Part shown: in pieces, positions 25,704 through 34,437 of the stretch | Position numbering within the stretch: the first letter of the stretch is position 1 | Layout: each line of letters starts with the position of its first letter | Source: Streptococcus sanguinis | GTDB lineage: Bacteria; Bacillota; Bacilli; Lactobacillales; Streptococcaceae | NCBI RefSeq assembly: GCF_026781265.1 | Contig: NZ_JAKUVC010000002.1 | Span: 62,001 to 126,000 of the forward strand | Length of the DNA: 64,000 nucleotides | Direction of reading: 5' to 3' | Program-made: the position numbers and the translations under genes | Notes under the pieces: generated by a model | The model's input: only the letters and a program-made list of their open reading frames with translations | Databases searched by the model: none | What the model was told of the DNA's origin: nothing

Positions 25704-27773
25704 TTGAATTACCAAACTTTTTCTGATCTCATGAAGGAGATTGGAAGTACTGACGGTGATCTTAGCGGCGATAAAGCAGAAAAATTGGCTCAGTTTTATT
25801 CTTACTGGAGTAATTACCTGGAGCCTACCCCTGCTTTTATGGCTTTTATAGCTTATATTCCAGGTGGGATTGGTAAAGCCTTATATCAAATTACAGCTAG
25901 CTTAGAACATGTCTTTAATAACATGTTCAAACTCTTTGGCCTCTTTGGTTATTTGGGAGATTCTAACACGGTTATTGGCCAGTTTTTCCGAGGCTTCCAG
26001 GTGCTGGGGACTGTGGTGTTTAGCTTAATTTTGGTTGTATCAGCTATAACTGGAGTCTTTACAAAGCCTGTTAAATACAAAGGAGTTATCACCAATTTTC
26101 TTTTGGTGACCTTTGTTACAGCTGTAATGCCGCTAGCCTTGACCTCGATAGCTACTGTTGTTGCGCAAGATGCGATGTCTGTTCAGACTGTTTCTAGTGA
26201 AGCACCAAAAGGAAGTGAACAATATTCTTCTCTAGCAATACAACCCATGAAAAATAACGTAGTGGATTTGAAAGTCTTGATTGATAATGACTTTTCAACG
26301 GAGCTCTTCCCTATGGACTCTTATGGTTATATCAAACCTGTTAAGAAAGGATCAACTCCTGTCAATAATATTACAGACAGCACAGACAAACGAGACACAT
26401 CTGATTTTGCGACTCGGATTGATTTTGGAGCTACATACGGAGCTACTAATAGCGAGTTGCTAAAACAAGTACAAGAACGATACAAGAAAAAATTTGGCTA
26501 TGAAGGAATTAAAGGATTATTCCTTCATAAGTTAGATTCTGAGCAAGTAGGAGTCGAAACAATCACAGAACATAGATTTGCTAAAGGTTTAAATGCCTTT
26601 GAGTCAGTCTACCTGCGCTATAAGGTCAACTGGATTGGAATGTATATGCAATATATCATTTTAATCATCCTCTTGGTGAGTATGTCGATAAAGTTTGTAA
26701 AGTCAGTCTTTGACATCGTCATTGAAGCAATGATCTCGCCAATTCAGGGGTATTCATCCCTTTCAAATTCTAAGAAGTATAAAGAGCTGCTTCGGACAAT
26801 CGGTGGAGCCTTCGCTGGTATCTTCTTTGAAGTTGTCATCATGCGTGTGACGCTGGAGATCTGTCGTGACCTTCCTACCCTATCTGTTTCTGCTATTACC
26901 AAACTATCAGGTGGTTTCTTCGATGGCTTAAATATGTGGGAACAATGTTTGGCTGCTGGGCTTGTCTATATCGGAGTCTTCTTTGCAGCTATGCAAGGAG
27001 TGAGCATGATTGAACGCTGGCTGGGAGTCTCAACAGGTCACAGCGACACCGCACAACAACTTCTTGGAGCCATGATGATGGGGAATGCCTTTGCGACTGG
27101 TGCAGGTGCCCTAGCTCATGGAGCGGTTGGCGCTGGTCAATTCGGTGTAGATATGGCTAAGAAAGTCCCAGGTGCCGTGGTGACAGGTAGTAAAGTTCTT
27201 GGCAATAGCCTGGCGGCGACAGGCGGTGGCTTGAGTGGTGTTGCTAATGCTGTGAGAGATCAAGGCATTTGGAATACAGCCAAAGGCGGTGTAAGTAATG
27301 CCGTAGATTTGGCGGATGCTATGGCCAAACAGGGAGCTGGCAAGATTAAAGATTATATGGGCGGAGTGACGGATAATCTTGATCAGAAAGCCTCAAATGC
27401 TCAAAATGCAGTCTATAAGGGGCTGAAAAATGATGCCGTTGTCCCTGAGCCAGGATTTAGTCGAGATGGTGACTATACTTTGAACCCTTCAGGTCAATAT
27501 GGTGGAGAACCGATCTTCTCAGATGATGCAAGCTCCCTTTCACCAAGTGGCGGAGTGACGGATCCGACGTTACCTCCAACTCCATCAGAAGAAGCATCAT
27601 TTCAGGGAGTGAGTGATCCAACAACTCCTCCAAACCCCTCACCTGCGAAAAGCAACTTCCAGCAGTCTATGTCCCAGATGAACTATATGAGCCAACAGAT
27701 GCAGCAGGCAGGCCAACGAATGCAAGGCCAAAGTCATATCAGAGGGGCAGAGATTGACGAAACAGAGGAGTAA
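25704..27773 (+). CDS. VirB6/TrbL-like polytopic channel protein
   Basis: A protein of about 689 residues. TTG at 25704 is proposed as the start because AAGTAGGTG, nearly the full anti-Shine-Dalgarno complement, ends 7 bp before it; GTG at 25695 is possible. There are about seven to eight hydrophobic segments between residues 90 and 460, with an extracytoplasmic loop of about 130 residues near 160-300. A Gly/Ala-rich stretch follows, then a Pro/Ser/Gln/Met-rich tail (residues about 600-690). This is the layout of Gram-positive VirB6-like proteins (TraL of pSK41-type systems), which form the inner-membrane channel. No catalytic motif. Confidence 0.75.
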   Translation: MNYQTFSDLMKEIGSTDGDLSGDKAEKLAQFYSYWSNYLEPTPAFMAFIAYIPGGIGKALYQITASLEHVFNNMFKLFGLFGYLGDSNTVIGQFFRGFQVLGTVVFSLILVVSAITGVFTKPVKYKGVITNFLLVTFVTAVMPLALTSIATVVAQDAMSVQTVSSEAPKGSEQYSSLAIQPMKNNVVDLKVLIDNDFSTELFPMDSYGYIKPVKKGSTPVNNITDSTDKRDTSDFATRIDFGATYGATNSELLKQVQERYKKKFGYEGIKGLFLHKLDSEQVGVETITEHRFAKGLNAFESVYLRYKVNWIGMYMQYIILIILLVSMSIKFVKSVFDIVIEAMISPIQGYSSLSNSKKYKELLRTIGGAFAGIFFEVVIMRVTLEICRDLPTLSVSAITKLSGGFFDGLNMWEQCLAAGLVYIGVFFAAMQGVSMIERWLGVSTGHSDTAQQLLGAMMMGNAFATGAGALAHGAVGAGQFGVDMAKKVPGAVVTGSKVLGNSLAATGGGLSGVANAVRDQGIWNTAKGGVSNAVDLADAMAKQGAGKIKDYMGGVTDNLDQKASNAQNAVYKGLKNDAVVPEPGFSRDGDYTLNPSGQYGGEPIFSDDASSLSPSGGVTDPTLPPTPSEEASFQGVSDPTTPPNPSPAKSNFQQSMSQMNYMSQQMQQAGQRMQGQSHIRGAEIDETEE

Positions 27774-27779
27774 GTGCCT

Positions 27780-28064
27780 ATGATTGATCTCAAAGATAAA
27801 GTGGTGGTCATCACAGGAAGCTTGAGGCCACTGACTCGAAATGAAGCAGTAGCCTTTCTTACCGAGAGAGGAGCTATCGTTCAAGGGTATGTGTCCGCTC
27901 AAACACAAATTTTAGTAGCGGGCCATAAGCAACTGGATCTCTTTAAACCTGATCGCCGCTCTAAGAAATATGAAGCCGTTTTAAAGAGGTTAGAGGAAGG
28001 GCAGGAGATTACCATTCTATCTGAAGAATCCTTCTTCACTATCGTGAAAGAGTCTCAGGAGTGA
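27780..28064 (+). CDS. Stand-alone BRCT-domain protein
   Basis: A 94-residue protein that is essentially one BRCT domain, as at the C-terminus of NAD-dependent DNA ligase. It has VVITGSLRPLTRNEAVAFL, then the GAIVQGYVSAQTQILVAG segment, and ends in the typical ILSEESFF. The ATG at 27780 is chosen because GAGGAG lies 10 bp ahead. BRCT domains bind DNA ends, nicks or partner proteins. A free BRCT protein on a conjugative element may act on the nicked or recircularising strand; that is inferred. The gene overlaps its terminator. Confidence 0.85.
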   Translation: MIDLKDKVVVITGSLRPLTRNEAVAFLTERGAIVQGYVSAQTQILVAGHKQLDLFKPDRRSKKYEAVLKRLEEGQEITILSEESFFTIVKESQE

Positions 28065-28077
28065 GGCTCTTTTTTTG
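28047..28077 (+). terminator. Rho-independent terminator overlapping the BRCT gene end
   Basis: Stem AAAGAGTCTCA with TGAGGCTCTTT and a GGAG loop, followed by T residues; the stop codon lies inside the hairpin. Confidence 0.85.
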
Positions 28078-28109
28078 CCTTCCTATTTGTCAGACAGTGT
28101 GTAATGAAA

Positions 28110-28133
28110 TGTATAAAAAAATATATAACTTTA
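28110..28133. repeat. Degenerate AT-rich palindrome
   Basis: GTATAAAAAAATATATAACTTTAT is a diverged copy of the dispersed palindrome family, in the same position (between terminator and repeated promoter) as the copies at 14737 and 21457. Confidence 0.4.
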
Positions 28134-28181
28134 TGGCTAATAAAAATCTATTCTCTTTCAGCTGGAAAAGAGTTTTTGCGG

Positions 28182-28225
28182 TGACTTGTCCCGTTAGAGC
28201 AAGCTTTTGAATTATCCTTTACACT
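28182..28225 (+). promoter_or_regulatory. Repeated transfer promoter, copy 7
   Basis: TGACTTGTCC, then CGTTAGAGCA, then ATTATCCTTTACACT with -10 TACACT at 28220; spacing 38 bp. It drives the mating-channel operon 28256-33434. Confidence 0.75.
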
Positions 28226-28255
28226 AGGATTATCAATGATAAAGGAGAAGAAAAT

Positions 28256-28570
28256 ATGAACGAAAAGTACGGTGTCCCTAGGGACATCTATGCGAAAGTC
28301 AAAATCATCGGACTGTTCATGGCAGATATTGTTTTTGTTGGCGGTTCAGCGGTTGTGGCTCTCTCTATTGGCACGAAGATATTTCCGACGAGCCAGTGGC
28401 CCCAGCTGTTAGCCTTTATTATCCTAACGCCTCTCATGTGTCTATATTTAGTTTTGCCAACCAACGGCGGAAAGAAGAATTGGCAGAGTATGTATCTTTT
28501 CTTCAGACGCCGTCGTAAACACTATACCAGTATCAATTACCAACGATCTAAAGAGGAGGAAAAACACTAA
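28256..28570 (+). CDS. PrgI-like small membrane protein of the transfer channel
   Basis: A 104-residue protein with two hydrophobic segments (about residues 18-40 and 48-68) and a basic C-terminus (FFRRRRKHYTSINYQ). It fits the PrgI/TcpF (VirB3-like) group of Gram-positive transfer systems, normally encoded just upstream of the VirB4 ATPase as here. It shares one base with the next gene (TAATG). Confidence 0.7.
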   Translation: MNEKYGVPRDIYAKVKIIGLFMADIVFVGGSAVVALSIGTKIFPTSQWPQLLAFIILTPLMCLYLVLPTNGGKKNWQSMYLFFRRRRKHYTSINYQRSKEEEKH

Positions 28571-29220
28571 TGGCAATAAAACATTACTCACCAGTTTCTC
28601 AAGAGAAACGGCCTTTGGGGCGTCAAATCCGCCAAGATAAGAAATTCAAACAGGAATACTTCGATCTTCACTCCTGCGTCGAGCTCCTGGATACCAAAAA
28701 GATTATTAATAATCATAAAGCTTACATTGAACTAGTGGACTTTGGCTATTTGCAGTTTTTGGAAATCCCAGGCAAAGACCTAGGCTCCCTGTCTTATGAT
28801 GAAATCCGCCGTACCTTGGATAATTTTGAAAAGTGGCTGACAGATTTTAATACGGATATTCAGGTGGAAACCACAACACTTCCCACCAATACGGATACGC
28901 AGATTATGGATCTTAGGCATCATCTGAGTCAGGTTCGTCAGGAGAAAGCGAGGTTGCTTCCTGAAGAAAGACGTTACTTGCAATTGAAAGACCGTGAAGA
29001 ATGGTTAATCTCCCAAATCCAAACCGAGGAAAACATCCAACAGGAAATCTACAATACAGAGTTTATACTCTGGCTCTTTGCTCCAACGACATCAGAACTT
29101 GATGAGTTAGTGCGTAAGGCTAAGACTTACGGGAATAATGACTTTGTTCCACAGGAAGTGACGAAGACAAAGAAAATCCAGATTATAAAGCAATTTAACA
29201 ACATGAACGAAAAAGTATAG
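28570..29220 (+). CDS. TrsD/TraD-like transfer protein
   Basis: A 216-residue soluble protein without membrane segments. It resembles the TraD/TrsD proteins encoded directly upstream of the VirB4-like TraE/TrsE in pSK41/pGO1 and pMRC01. The pattern IELVDFGYLQFLEIPGKDL followed by a helical region and LWLFAPTTSELDELVRKAKTYG recalls the N-terminal domain of VirB4 proteins. It may therefore be a split-off VirB4 N-domain that works together with the next gene. AGGAGG near the stop serves the next gene. Confidence 0.65.
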   Translation: MAIKHYSPVSQEKRPLGRQIRQDKKFKQEYFDLHSCVELLDTKKIINNHKAYIELVDFGYLQFLEIPGKDLGSLSYDEIRRTLDNFEKWLTDFNTDIQVETTTLPTNTDTQIMDLRHHLSQVRQEKARLLPEERRYLQLKDREEWLISQIQTEENIQQEIYNTEFILWLFAPTTSELDELVRKAKTYGNNDFVPQEVTKTKKIQIIKQFNNMNEKV

Positions 29221-29229
29221 GAGGTTCTT

Positions 29230-31179
29230 ATGCCAGAATTATCAAAACGCCGCCAACGTCAACTGAAAGCAGATGGCTATGACTTAGCCTTTCTCAGCCA
29301 AATCCAACCTCAAGGGAATATTGATTTTGCTAGAAATGACCGCTATTGGACGAGTGGAGACGGCTGCCATACCGTGCTTCATTTCTATGAATATCCGTCA
29401 GAAGACTTGGATCGGTTCTGGTTATCTGATCTGATGCTCATTCCTGGAACACAGGCTTTCCTTTCTATCTACCGAGAAAACAGTAAGGTCATTCGTCAAG
29501 AGATTACGGACTCCATCGAGGAGAAATCAACCCGTATTACTGGCAATAGTAAGCTTACGGATAACCAGAAAGAGTTAGATGAAATCAAGGACTTGCAGGA
29601 ACTGAACCGTGAAATTACGAAGAAGAATATTTCTATACTGGGGATGTATGTGAGAATTTTTGTGCCCGCCTCAACGAAAGAAGGGCTCTTCCGCAAAGTT
29701 GAGGACATCAAGGATAAGACCTCTAACTTCAAATCAACCATCCTCTCAGGTGAATTAGACTTTGAATACCATGCTCCGTTTATTCCAGCTCAATATCAGA
29801 TTGACCTTCCTAATCGTCGTCGAGGCATTCCTGTTAAGCCTCATGATCTGGCAGGTGGCTATTTCTTCAATCATACCAAATTGGAAGATCAGCGAGGCGT
29901 CTATCTCGGGTGGACGCCGACTCGAGGAGCTGTCAACTTTAACTTTTTAGAACGGGATGAGCGTCGAACCCGTTCCTTCATGATTATCTCTGGTAACCCT
30001 AAAATGGGCCAGCGCTCCTTCCTTCTCAAACATACTGATGGCCTGTATGCCAAAGGGAATTTTATTCGTAATTTTGATGCCAATGGCACGTTTCTCGATC
30101 AGACCCGTAAACAACACGGACTGATCTTAGATCTCTCAGGTGAGGCCAATCGGATCAATATCTTTCAGGTCTTCCCAACCGTAACGAATGAAGAAGGAAC
30201 TGAGGTAGACAAGAAGAAATCATATAACTTGCATATTGAGAAGCTCAAGAATATTTTCAAGCTGTTAAACGATGAAGCTACTAGAGATGACTTGACTACT
30301 CTTGGCCAAATTTTAAACGAATTCTATATTGAGGAAGGTCTCTGGGCTCGTAATCCTACCCTGACCCCTGAAAAGCTGAAGGCAACTGAACTTGTCACGG
30401 ATGAGTACCCTATTCTGTCTGACTTTGTGATGTATGTAGAAGACTATCAAGATAAGCTTCAGAGTAAAAAACATACCAATAAGATTGAACTAAGCTCTGT
30501 TAATCGTATTTACAATACTTTTAATGAGCTTCTGACAACCAATGCGGATATGTTTGAAGGGACAACCGAATTTCAGGATATTTCAAGAGAGCAGGTTGTG
30601 ACCTTTGACCTGTCAGGACTCAAAGCCATGCCAAACTTGCTGAATGCGCAGATTTTCTCTGTTTTATCCCTGGTCTCGGCTGATATTGTTAACCACGGGA
30701 AACGATGCAAGCAGACCCTGAAGGCTTCACCTGATAAAAATGAGATGGATATGCCTCACTATATTGTTAATATTTCTGAAGCACAAACGCTCATAAATCC
30801 TAAGTATGAAAGCAGCGTAAAACTGCTGGCAGATATTATTGACTCGATGGGTGAGAACTTTGCTGGCGTGGTCTTGTCGGTAAATTCCCTTCGAGGCATC
30901 CTCTTTGAGTCAGGAAGTGCTACTTTTAAGGATCCGTATGTGACAGCAGTTCAACGTATCTTTGGATTGATGCAGTATCGAGTATTTGCTCAAACGGATG
31001 ATACCAGTGTGCCGCTTTTGGCCAATGCGCTATCGGGATCTATGAACCAATCAGAATTGGAAACTTTACCACGACTAAGAAAAGGCCAGCTGTTCATGAA
31101 TATCTCCAGTGTAGGAAATATTGTCTTTAACCAGCAGTTGTTAGCCCCTGAAATAGAACGCTATGGCGGGCTCCAGTAA
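29230..31179 (+). CDS. VirB4-like ATPase (TrsE/TraE type) with degenerate Walker motifs
   Basis: A 649-residue protein in the position of VirB4, the motor that powers channel assembly. Where Walker A is expected (about residues 254-264) the sequence is SGNPKMGQRSF, lacking the GK(S/T) Lys. Where Walker B is expected (about residue 514) it reads YIVNISEAQTLI, with Ser in place of the first acidic residue. The overall order is nevertheless VirB4-like: an N-domain with STKEGLFRKVEDIK, then the nucleotide region, then a C-terminal QYRVFAQTDDTS and MNQSELETLPRLRKGQ part. It may bind nucleotide weakly or not at all. Confidence 0.75.
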   Translation: MPELSKRRQRQLKADGYDLAFLSQIQPQGNIDFARNDRYWTSGDGCHTVLHFYEYPSEDLDRFWLSDLMLIPGTQAFLSIYRENSKVIRQEITDSIEEKSTRITGNSKLTDNQKELDEIKDLQELNREITKKNISILGMYVRIFVPASTKEGLFRKVEDIKDKTSNFKSTILSGELDFEYHAPFIPAQYQIDLPNRRRGIPVKPHDLAGGYFFNHTKLEDQRGVYLGWTPTRGAVNFNFLERDERRTRSFMIISGNPKMGQRSFLLKHTDGLYAKGNFIRNFDANGTFLDQTRKQHGLILDLSGEANRINIFQVFPTVTNEEGTEVDKKKSYNLHIEKLKNIFKLLNDEATRDDLTTLGQILNEFYIEEGLWARNPTLTPEKLKATELVTDEYPILSDFVMYVEDYQDKLQSKKHTNKIELSSVNRIYNTFNELLTTNADMFEGTTEFQDISREQVVTFDLSGLKAMPNLLNAQIFSVLSLVSADIVNHGKRCKQTLKASPDKNEMDMPHYIVNISEAQTLINPKYESSVKLLADIIDSMGENFAGVVLSVNSLRGILFESGSATFKDPYVTAVQRIFGLMQYRVFAQTDDTSVPLLANALSGSMNQSELETLPRLRKGQLFMNISSVGNIVFNQQLLAPEIERYGGLQ

Positions 31180-31196
31180 TCAGAAAGGAAGAAAGA

Positions 31197-31454
31197 ATGT
31201 CACGCAAAAACGATGGATTAGGATTTTTTGGACGTAAGAAGCAAGCGTTTGATGAATATGTGTTAATCAGAAAAACCAGAATGAAAGCGGAACGAGACTA
31301 TTTCGCTTCTGAAGGAGATTCTGACCCTGAACGATTAGAGGCTCAGAAAGCCCGTGATCAGGAGTTTATCAATAGTCTCAAGAAGGTTGCGATTGGCTTT
31401 ATTATCTTTTTGATTTTCTATGTTCTTTTAAAAACAGTCCTGGGTCTCTGGTAG
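31197..31454 (+). CDS. Small C-terminally anchored membrane protein
   Basis: An 85-residue protein. The first 58 residues are charged and helical, and the last 25 form one hydrophobic segment (VAIGFIIFLIFYVLLKTVLGLW), so the N-terminal part is cytoplasmic. AAGGAAG lies ahead of the ATG. Its place between the VirB4-like and wall hydrolase genes corresponds to TraF/TrsF in pSK41-like regions, but similarity to those cannot be confirmed here. Confidence 0.6.
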   Translation: MSRKNDGLGFFGRKKQAFDEYVLIRKTRMKAERDYFASEGDSDPERLEAQKARDQEFINSLKKVAIGFIIFLIFYVLLKTVLGLW

Positions 31455-31469
31455 AAAGAGAGGGAGTCT

Positions 31470-32831
31470 GTGAAGAAACTTTTTGTATGGAAAATCGGGC
31501 TCACGCTAGGAGCTTTTATCATCTTGGTGATGATGCTGACAAGTATATTGGCTGGAGTATTTGGTGCCGTGTCTCGCAGTAGCTCAAAAGATTGTAGCTC
31601 TAGCTCTGATACCCAGGTTACTTCTTCAGGTGAAATCCCTTCAGGGGATGGCTCGATTGATGATTTTGTTAAGAAGCATGAAGAAGCCTATATCAACTCC
31701 TGGAAAGCAGGTGGTTTCCTACCGTCTGCTTCTATCACTCAGACGATGATAGAAAATGGTTTTAACTTCTCCAATCCAAACGGTACCTCCTTTTGGATGG
31801 CTCACAATATGGGCGGAGTTAAAACCTCTAGTAAAAGTAATTTCCCAGTCACGCTTGCGACTTATGGGGAAGATAGTGTTGACTTAAGCGGTACCAAGCC
31901 AGGTGCCAACGTCGGAGATGGAACTGGCGGAGCTTATACTTGGTTTTCCAGCTATGATGCAGGGATTGTAGGGAAGGCAGAGTTCATGGCTCACCAGACC
32001 CTCTACACAGCCGCTATCAATAATACAGATGGAAAGAGTACCTTAACTGCGATTGCGGACGGTGGCTGGGCAACAGATGGCACTTATAAGACTAAACTGC
32101 TTGCTATGTATGATACTCTGGGTACGAAGTACAAGTGGCTGGATGACAAAGCTATTGCTGCTCACGGAACTAAACCCTATAAGGGCAGTACAACGACAGC
32201 TGCTTCAGAAGCTCCCAACACTTCTTCAGCTGAGGATAGCTCCAGCGATAGCGACACTGATTGCAGCGATGATGACAGTTCAGGTGGAGTATCTGATGGG
32301 ACAGGAACTGTTCCAGGGGATGCAACAGCCTGGGGCTATAGTCCTGATAATCTTCCAGCTAGTCTGAAACAATACATCATCGATCCAAAAAGTTTGGGGA
32401 TGGAATATGCTTCTTCTCAAGGCTGGTATGTGACAGGGTATGGGCCTAGCTTAGATGGCCAGTGTGTAAACTTAACTATTAGTTTAGGAAATCATCTTTG
32501 GGGCCACTCTGGATCTGTCTCAGGGAACGGGAAAGACCAGGCGTCATCTTGGGCCTCTATATTCGGAAATAGCGTCAAAACGACCCCTAAGAAGGGCGCT
32601 ATCTTCTCTACTCAAAACGGAGGAGGCGGATATGGGCATACAGGTATCGTCTGCCATGTCTTTGAAGATGGTTCTATCCTGATTGTTGAACAAAACACGC
32701 CAATCAGTGGATGGGACTATTTCAAAAAGCCCTACACATGGGATTATCGGATTTGGAGTCCCGCCCAACAAAAGGCGGAGATTACGACCTTTGCTTATCC
32801 AGATAATAAGTCACCAAAATTAGTAAAATAG
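31470..32831 (+). CDS. Two-domain cell-wall hydrolase (glucosaminidase/lysozyme-like plus CHAP)
   Basis: A 453-residue protein starting with GTG behind GAGAGGGAG. It has one N-terminal membrane segment (about residues 8-30). Residues about 60-235 form a glucosaminidase-like domain (FLPSASITQTMIENG, NPNGTSFWMAHNMGGVKTS). A Ser/Asp-rich linker follows, then a CHAP amidase/endopeptidase domain with the catalytic Cys in GQCVNL (about residue 331) and His in GHTGIV (about residue 390). It corresponds to TraG/TrsG of pSK41/pGO1 and VirB1-like TcpG or CwlT enzymes, which open the peptidoglycan locally for the channel. Confidence 0.88.
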   Translation: MKKLFVWKIGLTLGAFIILVMMLTSILAGVFGAVSRSSSKDCSSSSDTQVTSSGEIPSGDGSIDDFVKKHEEAYINSWKAGGFLPSASITQTMIENGFNFSNPNGTSFWMAHNMGGVKTSSKSNFPVTLATYGEDSVDLSGTKPGANVGDGTGGAYTWFSSYDAGIVGKAEFMAHQTLYTAAINNTDGKSTLTAIADGGWATDGTYKTKLLAMYDTLGTKYKWLDDKAIAAHGTKPYKGSTTTAASEAPNTSSAEDSSSDSDTDCSDDDSSGGVSDGTGTVPGDATAWGYSPDNLPASLKQYIIDPKSLGMEYASSQGWYVTGYGPSLDGQCVNLTISLGNHLWGHSGSVSGNGKDQASSWASIFGNSVKTTPKKGAIFSTQNGGGGYGHTGIVCHVFEDGSILIVEQNTPISGWDYFKKPYTWDYRIWSPAQQKAEITTFAYPDNKSPKLVK

Positions 32832-32843
32832 AAGGAAACAAGA

Positions 32844-33434
32844 ATGAAGAAAAGGATTAAAGATAACATGGTATTCATCATTGCAACAGCTCTCTTAATC
32901 ACTTCAGCTGGTGTCGGTATTTACCAATACCTGACCAAAGAAAAATCAAAAGAGGAGCCTAAAACAGAGCAGACAGAACCTTCAAAGAAGAAGGAAACAG
33001 TTTCTCCAGTCGAAGAGGAGACAGTGGATGAAAAGAACCATCGAACAGCTAAATTAAAGCTGGAACATCCCTATAGCCAAGCAGATGAGGTTCAAACGCA
33101 AGCAGTTGTTGTGGCTTTTGATGAGGCAGTGGCGGATATCCAAAAGGCTAAAACTCTTGCTGATGTAAAAGGGACGATTGAAAATCACCTCTCCATGACC
33201 GATAACGCTATGATACAAACCTTTGCGATGGCAATTTTAGTCAATCAATACACCTATCAAAAGGCAAAACTAGAAGTCAGCACTTCAGAGAGTGACGATG
33301 TGGTTCAATTCTTGGTGGTGTTGACTAAAGAGAATGAAGAGAATTGTTATTTTATTGGAAACTTCAATACCACAGTCAATCAAATCCAATTGAAAGCCTA
33401 CATTGGCGGGAATATCGGAGCGACATTTGGCTAA
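32844..33434 (+). CDS. Membrane-anchored transfer protein, VirB8/TcpC-like C-terminus possible
   Basis: A 196-residue protein with one N-terminal membrane segment (about residues 9-28), a Lys/Glu-rich linker and a C-terminal domain of about 130 residues predicted outside the cell. That domain may adopt an NTF2-like fold. It is the last gene of the mating-channel operon, 12 bp after the wall hydrolase gene. A supporting envelope component is likely; the family is not certain. Confidence 0.5.
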   Translation: MKKRIKDNMVFIIATALLITSAGVGIYQYLTKEKSKEEPKTEQTEPSKKKETVSPVEEETVDEKNHRTAKLKLEHPYSQADEVQTQAVVVAFDEAVADIQKAKTLADVKGTIENHLSMTDNAMIQTFAMAILVNQYTYQKAKLEVSTSESDDVVQFLVVLTKENEENCYFIGNFNTTVNQIQLKAYIGGNIGATFG

Positions 33435-33483
33435 GCTCTTACGTAAGAACTTAGATAATGAAATGGATAATTAAGTATATAAT

Positions 33484-33521
33484 AAAATACACAATAAGTT
33501 ATATAACTTATTGTGTATTTT
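33484..33521. repeat. Perfect 38-bp palindrome upstream of parA
   Basis: Two exactly complementary 19-bp arms meet at core GTTATATAAC, the longest member of the dispersed palindrome family. The right end runs into a T-rich tract, so it can also terminate the preceding operon. It ends 3 bp before the parA -35 box, an ideal operator position. Confidence 0.8.
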
Positions 33522-33524
33522 TTG

Positions 33525-33553
33525 TTGACGATTCCTTTGTGTAGTGGTATAAT
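33525..33553 (+). promoter_or_regulatory. Sigma-A promoter of the partition operon
   Basis: TTGACG, 17-bp spacer, TATAAT: a strong canonical promoter directly after the 38-bp palindrome. Confidence 0.85.
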
Positions 33554-33603
33554 AGAAGTATAGAAAGGTATATGTTTATAATTATAATGCAAGGAGAAGT
33601 TAG

Positions 33604-34398
33604 ATGAAAATTATTACATTTGCAGCTATAAAGGGAGGAGCAGGGAAAACAACTGCGTTATTGATGATGGCTGCTGAGTTAGCAGAACAAGGTTATAAAG
33701 TCCTGGCAGCTGATGAAGACCATCAGTGTAATCTTACACATTATTTTAATATTTATCCTACAAAAGGTACTATTGCTAATGTATATATGGGTGGAGAAGT
33801 AGACATTATATCTGTAGCACCTAATATTGATTTAATTCCAGGATTTATGAGATTGGACGAAATTGAAAGAAAGTTAGAAACTGATCCTAATAAAAATGTT
33901 TATTTTTATGACTGGTTAGATGCTAACTATCAAGCTATGAACCTAGATGAATATGATTATCTCTTAATCGACTGCCGCCCAGATTTTGGTACTGCAACAA
34001 AGAATGCAATAGCGGTTAGCCATGCGGTTATTTGTCCGGTGATTCCAAGTGATTTTTCTGAGGAAGGGAAGGAGAATCTTAAATTAAGATTAGAGGCTTA
34101 TCGTAAAGAAGAGATTGTTCGTCCAAGTCGTGAGTCTCTTATTACAGCTAAACTTTTTTTCCTTCCAAATATGATTAGTAGTAAGATAAAATCAAAAGAG
34201 TTGATGGCAGGTCTGGCTGAAGAAGATAATGTTTTAAGTCCAATTCCACAAAAAGAATTATTTAATCAAACTACAAAAGATAATACAATTATTGATATGA
34301 AGAACAATCCTAGAATTTACAAAAAGCATCAGGCTTTCTTTGATGTACTTCAAAATAGTTTAGATTCAATTATTGAAACTATGAATCAATTAGCTTAA
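33604..34398 (+). CDS. parA: ParA-type partition ATPase
   Basis: A 264-residue P-loop ATPase with the deviant Walker A motif KGGAGKTT at residues 10-17. ADEDHQCNLTHYF (A' box region) and YDYLLIDCRPDFGT (Walker B region) follow. It lacks an N-terminal DNA-binding domain, as in type Ib ParA. Coupled with the small gene downstream, it would segregate the replicating form of the element. Base composition is lower in GC than the transfer genes, suggesting a separately acquired partition module. The long palindrome upstream may be the operator or centromere. Confidence 0.88.
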   Translation: MKIITFAAIKGGAGKTTALLMMAAELAEQGYKVLAADEDHQCNLTHYFNIYPTKGTIANVYMGGEVDIISVAPNIDLIPGFMRLDEIERKLETDPNKNVYFYDWLDANYQAMNLDEYDYLLIDCRPDFGTATKNAIAVSHAVICPVIPSDFSEEGKENLKLRLEAYRKEEIVRPSRESLITAKLFFLPNMISSKIKSKELMAGLAEEDNVLSPIPQKELFNQTTKDNTIIDMKNNPRIYKKHQAFFDVLQNSLDSIIETMNQLA

Positions 34399-34437
34399 AG
34401 ATTTATTTATAGAATATTTAAAGAGGAGAGATTAATA

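Noticed and set aside
7700..33000. Frequent CAGCTG and TTCAGCTGAA as a dispersed DNA motif
   Set aside because: In genes it always falls in the same frame and encodes Ser-Ser-Ala-Glu or similar, and CAGCTG is also common in the chromosomal part, so codon usage explains it.
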